Of a DNA stretch of 64,000 bases, positions 58,572-64,000 are shown in pieces. Position 1 is the stretch's first letter; every line of letters begins with the position of its first letter. Source of the stretch: Rhodobiaceae bacterium (GTDB lineage: Bacteria; Pseudomonadota; Alphaproteobacteria; Rhizobiales; Tepidamorphaceae); NCBI GenBank assembly GCA_020637985.1, contig JACKJK010000008.1:62001-126000 (forward strand). The letters run 5' to 3'. The translations under genes were made by a program, and so were the position numbers. The notes under the pieces are model-generated. The model searched no databases. It saw nothing but the letters and a program-made list of their open reading frames with translations, and was not told the DNA's origin.

Positions 58572-59323
58572 GCGATACGGTCATCAGCACCAGCCTCGGC
58601 GACGGCGTTGCGAAGATTTCGCTCAACCGTCCGCACCGGCTCAACGCCATCCTGCCCGAACTGCTCGACGATCTCGTCGCGGCTTTCGATGCCGCCAACG
58701 CCGACGATGGCGTGCGCGCCATCGTGCTGACCGGCGAGGGCAGGGCGTTCTGCTCCGGCGACGACCTCAAGGACTTCGAAAGCCAGGTCTCCGACGAGGC
58801 CGGCACCACGGCCTATGTCGAGCGCATCCAGGACGTGACGCGCGCCATGGTCTATGGCGCCAAGCCGGTCGTCGGCGCCATCCGCGGCTGGGCCGTCGGC
58901 GGCGGGCTGGAATGGGTCATCAACTGCGACTTCGCCATCGCGGCGAAGGGCACGCGCTTCTTCTTTCCCGAAGTGTCGTGGGGCCTGTTCGTCACCGGCG
59001 GCGTCACCGAACTGCTGCCGCGCATCGTCGGCCTGCCGAGGGCGCGCGAGATGATCCTGTTCGGCGAAAAATTCGACGCCGACCAGGCGCATGAATGGGG
59101 CCTGGTGCGCGAAGTCGTCGCCGACGAGGAGCTGATGGACACCGCGGTCGCGCTGGCGCGGCGCATCGCCGCGCTGCCGCCGGGCCCGGTGCAGAACCTC
59201 AAGCGCATCCTGTCGCGCCGTGCCGGCAGCGGTCTCGACCAGGCGATGGCGCAGGAAACGGCGGCGACGGTGCGCGGCTTCCTCGATCCCGGCACGGCGA
59301 AGCGGATCGCAGCCTTCGGCTGA
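58568..59323 (+). CDS. Enoyl-CoA hydratase/isomerase family protein
   Basis: This 251-residue crotonase-fold protein keeps LTGEGRAFCSGDDLKDF (oxyanion hole, about residues 54-70), WAVGGGLEWVINCDF with Glu at the first catalytic position, and FPEVSWGLFVTGGVTELLP with Glu at the second. Length is typical. It is translationally coupled to the PaaK-like ligase. Substrate unknown. A RIME-like palindrome lies just downstream. Confidence 0.87.
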   Translation: MSDTVISTSLGDGVAKISLNRPHRLNAILPELLDDLVAAFDAANADDGVRAIVLTGEGRAFCSGDDLKDFESQVSDEAGTTAYVERIQDVTRAMVYGAKPVVGAIRGWAVGGGLEWVINCDFAIAAKGTRFFFPEVSWGLFVTGGVTELLPRIVGLPRAREMILFGEKFDADQAHEWGLVREVVADEELMDTAVALARRIAALPPGPVQNLKRILSRRAGSGLDQAMAQETAATVRGFLDPGTAKRIAAFG

Positions 59324-59340
59324 TTGGTCGGGCAAAGAGC

Positions 59341-59391
59341 GATTTCAGGAAAAGTGGGTACCGGTTTTCCGTCCGAAATCGCGACAAACAG
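59341..59391. repeat. RIME-like intergenic palindrome
   Basis: Outer arms GATTTC (59341-59346) / GAAATC (59375-59380) enclose GGAAAA (59348-59353) / TTTTCC (59365-59370) around a GGTACC core, followed by GCGACAAACAGAAAA. This is the sequence style of the mosaic element common between rhizobial genes. It lies between two convergent genes and may double as a terminator. Confidence 0.7.
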
Positions 59392-59399
59392 AAAAATCA

Positions 59400-61628
59400 C
59401 TACTTGCTGGTCGCGACGAACACGCCGTCCCAGTTCTTGGGCGGCGGCGCTTCGCGGAACACCGCGATGCGCGTTGCGTAGATGTCGAGCAGATCGCTGA
59501 CGCCGAACCTGCCGGCATGCTTGCGCGCCGACTTGATCGCCTTTTCGGCTCCGCTCCAGTCCTGCTTGCGGTAGTGAGCCAGCATGGCCGCGCAATCCTC
59601 CCGCAGTGACTGGAACTCCGCGTCATCCGTCACGTCCTTCTTGCCGACGACGGTGAACACCCGTTCCGGTTCCGCCTTGCCCTTCACCGCGACGAGATCG
59701 ACCTCGATGATCGCGAAGTCGTCGCCCGCGAGTTCCGCGGTGCGCGCGCCGAACAGGATGGCGACGCCGTAACCCTTGGTCTGGCCCTCCAGCCGTGAGG
59801 CGAGGTTCACATTGTCGCCGAGCACCGTGTAGTCGAACCGCAGGTCCGAGCCCATGTTGCCGACGACGTTGACGCCGGTGTTGAGGCCGACGCCGATGGC
59901 GAGCGGCTTTGCCGGCGAGCCGTCCGGCGCGGTCTCGGTCTTGAGTTGTTCGTTGAGGGCATTCTGTGCGTCGATCATGCCGAGCGCGGCCGACAGCGCC
60001 ATCTTGGCATGGTCGGCATGTTCCAGCGGCGCGTTCCAGAACGCCATGATGTTGTCGCCCATGTACTTGTCGATGGTGCCGCCGTTGTCGACGACGACCC
60101 GCGACAGCGGCGTCAGCAGCCGGTTGATGAGGTGGGTGAGTTCCTGCGGATAGGCCTTGTAGGCCTCCGATATCGAGGTGAAGCCGCGCACGTCCGAGAA
60201 CAGGATCGTCATTTCCTTGGTCTCGCCGCCGAGGATCAGCTTGGAGGGGTCGCGGGCCAGCTGTTCCACCACGTCGGGCGACAGGTACTGGCTGAAGGCG
60301 CTGCGGATCTCGCGCCTGCGCGATTCTTCCTGGATGTAGTTGAAGAACACCAGCGACGCGAACACCACCACCGAGGTGATCAGCGGGAAGGTGGCGTCCA
60401 GCAGCAGCGAATCGGTGGTGAAGAAATAGTAGGTGCCGAACAGGATCGCGCAGTTGATCGCGGTGCCCGACAGCAGCGTCACGACCGCCGGCATCAGCGG
60501 CACGGCGACGATGATGAACAGCCCCACAAGCAGGGCCGCGAGCAGTTCCGCCGCGAGCGTGTAGTTCGGCCGGAATATGTGCTCGCGCGTGAAGATGTTC
60601 TCGATCAGCTGTGCGTGGATCTCGACGCCGGGCATCACGGGATCGAGTGGCGTCGCCTTGATGTCGTAGAGACCAAGCGCCGACGTGCCGATCAGCACGA
60701 CCCGCTTGCCAAGGCGCGCCAGTGCCTGCGCGTCGCCGGCGAGCACATCCGCCGCCGAGACGTAGCGGGCGGGGTCGCTCTTCGAGAAGCGCACCCACAG
60801 CCGCCCGTTGGCGTCGGTCGGGATGTTGATGCCTGATACGCCGACCGATGAAATGCCAGCCTCGTCGGTGCGGATGAGCAGCGGGCGCGAACCGCCGACT
60901 ACCCGCAGCAGTTCCACCGATAGCGTCGGGAACACCTCGCCACGTGCCATCACCGCAAGCGGCACGCGGCGCGTGATGCCGTCGACGTCCGGGTTCACCG
61001 TCAGCACCGCCTTGCTGGCGGCCGCTTCCTGCAGCACGGGCACGTTGTGCAGCAGGTCGCGGTACTTCAGCATGTAGGGACGTGGATCACTGCCGATCGT
61101 CGCCAGCGGCGGCCCCTTCACCTCGACCGTGGCGCGGTCCAGGTCGCGGTGGTAGCCGGACTGGCCGACCACCACCATGCGGGCGCGCCTGAAAGCGTCG
61201 GCCAGCACCTCGTCGTTGCTGGGCAGCACTTCCAGCCGCGCCACCGTTTCCGGGTCGAGGCCGCGCGCGAAGCTGGCGAAGTTCTTCGGCGAGGTGCGAT
61301 CCTCCTCGGCGAAGATGATGTCGATGCCGATTGCCGCGGCGCCCGCGCCAGCGATCCTGTCGATCAGCGCCGCGACGACGGTGCGCGGCCACGGCCACTG
61401 GCCATGGCGCGCGAGCGCGGCCTCGTCGATGTCGACGATCATCACCGGGCGGTTGGGGTTATCGTTGGGCGCCAGCCGCTGGAGCAGGTCGAAGCCCTTA
61501 AGCCGCAGCACCTCGACGGGCACCGGATCCCAAATGCGCAGCGCCAGCATCGCGCCCAGCAGCACCAGCCCGACGAGGCGGACGAGCTGGCTGCGCTTGA
61601 ACAGCGCCCGGAAGATTTTCCCCAGCAT
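59400..61628 (-). CDS. CHASE2-domain class III adenylate/guanylate cyclase
   Basis: This 742-residue membrane signal protein begins with an N-terminal helix (about residues 15-32), a periplasmic CHASE2 sensor (~35-330: VMIVDIDEAALARHGQWPWPR, GIDIIFAEED), three hydrophobic helices (~345-415), and a class III cyclase domain (~465-640). Catalytic features: FSDVRGFTS (metal Asp, about 477), KYMGDNIMAFW (second metal Asp) and LGDNVNLASRLEG (Asn/Arg for transition state). It is likely an active cAMP/cGMP synthase responding to an extracellular cue. It lies 30 bases downstream of the RTX gene on the same strand. Confidence 0.9.
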   Translation of the reverse strand: MLGKIFRALFKRSQLVRLVGLVLLGAMLALRIWDPVPVEVLRLKGFDLLQRLAPNDNPNRPVMIVDIDEAALARHGQWPWPRTVVAALIDRIAGAGAAAIGIDIIFAEEDRTSPKNFASFARGLDPETVARLEVLPSNDEVLADAFRRARMVVVGQSGYHRDLDRATVEVKGPPLATIGSDPRPYMLKYRDLLHNVPVLQEAAASKAVLTVNPDVDGITRRVPLAVMARGEVFPTLSVELLRVVGGSRPLLIRTDEAGISSVGVSGINIPTDANGRLWVRFSKSDPARYVSAADVLAGDAQALARLGKRVVLIGTSALGLYDIKATPLDPVMPGVEIHAQLIENIFTREHIFRPNYTLAAELLAALLVGLFIIVAVPLMPAVVTLLSGTAINCAILFGTYYFFTTDSLLLDATFPLITSVVVFASLVFFNYIQEESRRREIRSAFSQYLSPDVVEQLARDPSKLILGGETKEMTILFSDVRGFTSISEAYKAYPQELTHLINRLLTPLSRVVVDNGGTIDKYMGDNIMAFWNAPLEHADHAKMALSAALGMIDAQNALNEQLKTETAPDGSPAKPLAIGVGLNTGVNVVGNMGSDLRFDYTVLGDNVNLASRLEGQTKGYGVAILFGARTAELAGDDFAIIEVDLVAVKGKAEPERVFTVVGKKDVTDDAEFQSLREDCAAMLAHYRKQDWSGAEKAIKSARKHAGRFGVSDLLDIYATRIAVFREAPPPKNWDGVFVATSK

Positions 61629-61658
61629 GCCTTCAGGCCCCGCCGCGCGATTGACGCA

Positions 61659-64000
61659 TCAGGTGATCGTCACCGTGCTGGTGTTGGAGGCGTCGTCATA
61701 GACGAACGTGATGCTGCCTGCCGATACGGTTGCCAGCAGCGCCACGTCGACGAAGCCGAAGGCCGTTCCCATCCCGTCGTAGTCGACACGCACTGTGGTA
61801 TCCCCGCCCGCCTGGACGGCCTGCAAGTAGTCGGTCGTGTTGGCCGGAAGGAAGGCGGCGTCGAGCAACCCGGCGAGGTCGAGCTGATCCTGCGCGAGGT
61901 TGAAGTCGTTGATGACGTCGACCGCATCGACATCGCCCGCTTCCCACACGAAGGTATCCAGACCGGCGCCGCCGGTCAGGCTGTCGGCACCGGTGCCGCC
62001 CTGGATGATGTCGTCGCCGTCCTTGCCGTCGATGTCGTCGATGCCGGCTTCGCCGCGCAGGCGGTTGGCCTGGCTGTTGCCGATGATCATGTCGGCGAAC
62101 ACCGAGCCGCGAATGTCCTCGACGTCGAAGGCTGCATCGGTGTCGCCGAAGGTGTCGAGGATTTCGAAGGCATCGAAGATCGAGGAATGGGCGCTGACGA
62201 CGATGCCCTGGAATCCGCCGTGGTTGTGCTCGTTGTGGTAGCTCGCCTCGTCCTCACCCTGGCGGCCGTCGAAGGTATCGTCGCCGGCAAGCCCGACGAA
62301 GCGTTCCACCAGCCCGCCGGTGTTATCGCTGCCCATCAGGCTATCGACGCCGCCGGTTCCGCGCAGGTCGTTGATGTTCTGGAAGGTGGTCGTGGCGACG
62401 GGCGTCGACGGGCTGGCCGTCTGGTACAGCTGCGCCAGTCCGGTGAGGATGTCCATGTTGACGAAGTGGGTGTTGTCGTACTGGCCGTAGTCGAGCCGGT
62501 CCCAGCCGCTCAGGCCGTCGACGTAGTCGTTGCCGTAGTAGGTGCGGAAGCTCTCGAATTCGTCGTTGCCGCCGCCGATCAGGATGTCGTCCCACTGGGT
62601 GCCGAACACCGCCTCGATGCCGACCAGGAAGTCGACGTTGCCGAAGGTGTCGTAGCCGGTCGCCGCGGCAAGATCGACGATCACCCCCTGCGGATTGCCG
62701 ATCGGCAGGTCGAGGTAGGCCTGCGCGTAGATAACGGTCTCAAGGTAGTAGTTGACGATGTCGAAGTTGCTGCCGCCGTCGCCGCCGATGAGGATGTCGT
62801 TGCCGTATCCGCCAACCAGCACGTCGTCGTCGTCGCCGCCGTCGAGATAATCGTTGCCTTCGCCGCCACGTAACTCATCGTTGCCGGCGTCTCCAAAAAT
62901 CGTATCATTCCCGCCGAAATAGCCGTCGATATATTGCGCGTGAGCATCGCCGAGAAGGTGGTCATCGCCTGCCCCGCCGTGCAGAATATCGTCGCCGCCT
63001 GCACCGGTCAGATTATTATCACCAGCATCACCGGTGATATCATCATCCCAAATTGAGCCGATGACATTTTCAATATTGCGAATCAGATCAGTACCGCCAT
63101 GGCCGTCGTTCGCGACCGTGCCGGCCGACAGGTCGACATCGACGCCGTTGGGCGAGGACCAGAACTCGATGCGGTCCATGCCGCCGCGCCCGTCGATGAA
63201 ATCGTCGCCGGCAAGACCGCGGAACCGGTCATTTCCGGAGGAACCGAGCAACTGGTCGTTGTACTGCGAGCCGACGAGCCGCGTTGTACCCAGGAACGAG
63301 TCGAAGCCCGAGGTCGCGATCGCGAGATCGTTGGCGCTCGCGTAGCTGACCGAAGTGATGTTGGCGTTCGTCGCAACACTGGTCGTGAAGGCAGTGTTGT
63401 TCACATCCATAAGTCCGGTCGTCAGGCCGGTTGCGCGGCCGATCTCGAGGTCGCCGTGAATGCCGGTCATGCCGTCGCCACCGTCGCTGGCGAACTGGTA
63501 ACGGATGGTGACGAGCGGAGTGCCGGAAATGACGACCGTATCGTCGCCGCCGGAAAGCCTGAGGTCGATCGAATTGCCGTTGAGACCCAGGAAAGTGGTG
63601 TCGACGTAGATCGTGTCGTCGAAGCCGCTGTCGATGATGGAAGAGAAGTTGGTGGCGGCGTCGTCAAAGTTGCCGCCGTCTTTGATGTAGAAGGTGCTCG
63701 TCTCCGCCGTGCCGCCGTTGACGCCGTTCGGCGTGAAGACGTGGAAGCTGGTCGTCAGGTTGGCGATGATGCCCTGCGTCTGGTCGGAATAGTCGAGCAT
63801 GAAGCCGTCGAACCAGCCAAGCTTGCCCGTCAGCGTCTCGCTGTCGGTGTAGCTGAAGGTATCCGCCCCGTGCCCGCCCTGTGCGCGGACGAACCCGCCC
63901 GACGCGGTGATCGTGTCGCCGTCGAGCCCGCCATAGACGAGGTCGATGGCGTCCCACGTCGCTTCCGTGCCGCCGGAATCGATGATGTCGGCGCCCGACC
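61659..64000 (-). CDS. RTX (hemolysin-type calcium-binding repeat) secreted protein, N-terminus beyond window
   Basis: The frame is open to the right edge, giving at least 780 residues of a type I secreted protein. Nonapeptide RTX repeats (GGxGxDxLx) occur in three blocks: about 63150-63260 (GSSGNDRFRGLAGDDFIDG), 62780-63040 (GAGGDDILHGGAGDDHLLGD, GDAGNDELRGGEGNDYLDGG, GYGNDILIGG) and 61945-62090 (GKDGDDIIQGGTGADSLTGG). The C-terminal ~95 residues (VINDFNLAQDQLDLAGLLD...) form the usual type I secretion target region. Between blocks are calcium-poor beta segments. No export ABC transporter genes are in the window. One repeat block is locally AT-rich compared with its surroundings. Confidence 0.88.
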   Translation of the reverse strand, partial: SGADIIDSGGTEATWDAIDLVYGGLDGDTITASGGFVRAQGGHGADTFSYTDSETLTGKLGWFDGFMLDYSDQTQGIIANLTTSFHVFTPNGVNGGTAETSTFYIKDGGNFDDAATNFSSIIDSGFDDTIYVDTTFLGLNGNSIDLRLSGGDDTVVISGTPLVTIRYQFASDGGDGMTGIHGDLEIGRATGLTTGLMDVNNTAFTTSVATNANITSVSYASANDLAIATSGFDSFLGTTRLVGSQYNDQLLGSSGNDRFRGLAGDDFIDGRGGMDRIEFWSSPNGVDVDLSAGTVANDGHGGTDLIRNIENVIGSIWDDDITGDAGDNNLTGAGGDDILHGGAGDDHLLGDAHAQYIDGYFGGNDTIFGDAGNDELRGGEGNDYLDGGDDDDVLVGGYGNDILIGGDGGSNFDIVNYYLETVIYAQAYLDLPIGNPQGVIVDLAAATGYDTFGNVDFLVGIEAVFGTQWDDILIGGGNDEFESFRTYYGNDYVDGLSGWDRLDYGQYDNTHFVNMDILTGLAQLYQTASPSTPVATTTFQNINDLRGTGGVDSLMGSDNTGGLVERFVGLAGDDTFDGRQGEDEASYHNEHNHGGFQGIVVSAHSSIFDAFEILDTFGDTDAAFDVEDIRGSVFADMIIGNSQANRLRGEAGIDDIDGKDGDDIIQGGTGADSLTGGAGLDTFVWEAGDVDAVDVINDFNLAQDQLDLAGLLDAAFLPANTTDYLQAVQAGGDTTVRVDYDGMGTAFGFVDVALLATVSAGSITFVYDDASNTSTVTIT

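Noticed and set aside
1..64000. tRNA, rRNA, CRISPR arrays, insertion sequences, phage genes or att sites
   Set aside because: I looked for cloverleaf-like sequences, regularly spaced repeats, transposase or integrase motifs and found none that could be supported.

Overview
The window is a high-GC (about two-thirds G+C by eye), densely packed stretch of what looks like an alphaproteobacterial chromosome, most likely Hyphomicrobiales/Rhizobiales. Support comes from GC-biased codon use, many ATGA/GTGA stop-start overlaps, and two intergenic palindromes (near 38.8 kb and 59.3 kb) built like the rhizobial RIME-type mosaic elements. The species cannot be named from sequence alone. No rRNA, tRNA, CRISPR array, insertion sequence or origin was found.

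Region 1 (1-16.3 kb) carries two molybdenum-hydroxylase (CoxMSL / xanthine dehydrogenase-like) operons facing each other. The left one (+) is followed by an acyl-CoA synthetase, an iron alcohol dehydrogenase and a thioesterase. The right one (-) has its large subunit fused to a CoxG-like SRPBCC domain and shares an operon with a metallo-beta-lactamase-fold hydrolase, a cupin and an alpha/beta hydrolase. Enoyl-CoA hydratases and another hydrolase lie between them. This reads as hydroxylation, CoA activation and beta-oxidation-like breakdown of an aromatic or heterocyclic acid.

Region 2 (16.5-30.2 kb) has a GNAT protein and an Rrf2 regulator, then a LivJ-H-M-G-F type ABC importer with a benzoate-CoA-ligase-like enzyme. 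Next come a MarR regulator, a two-component flavin monooxygenase (reductase plus HpaB-like oxygenase), cupin, DUF2848 and amidohydrolase genes, and a 3-hydroxyisobutyrate-type dehydrogenase. It looks like a second aromatic uptake and degradation module.

Region 3 (30.3-51 kb) is the most interesting. It starts with a B12-dependent diol/glycerol dehydratase whose large and medium subunits are fused, an isochorismatase-like hydrolase, a PotD-A-B-C-like ABC importer, an SDR, and AraC and DeoR regulators. A bacterial microcompartment (BMC) locus follows: class III aminotransferase-fold enzyme, CoA-acylating aldehyde dehydrogenase, two BMC-T, an orphan BMC-associated protein, BMC-P, BMC-H, an APH-fold kinase and a convergent SDR. 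This gene set matches the RMM/aminoacetone-utilisation (1-amino-2-propanol) compartment known best from mycobacteria and rhodococci. The proposed pathway is aminoacetone -> 1-amino-2-propanol -> its phosphate -> propanal -> propionyl-CoA, with NADH recycled between SDR and aldehyde dehydrogenase. A TDT transporter and a gabD-like dehydrogenase close the region.

Region 4 (51-57.1 kb) is an uncharacterised PqqD-like / HprK-related kinase / two family-2 glycosyltransferases / nucleotidyltransferase cluster, with a convergent GT39-like membrane protein. Region 5 (57.2-64 kb) holds a PaaK-like ligase with an enoyl-CoA hydratase, then on the minus strand a CHASE2 adenylate/guanylate cyclase preceded by a large RTX (type I secretion) protein that runs off the right edge.
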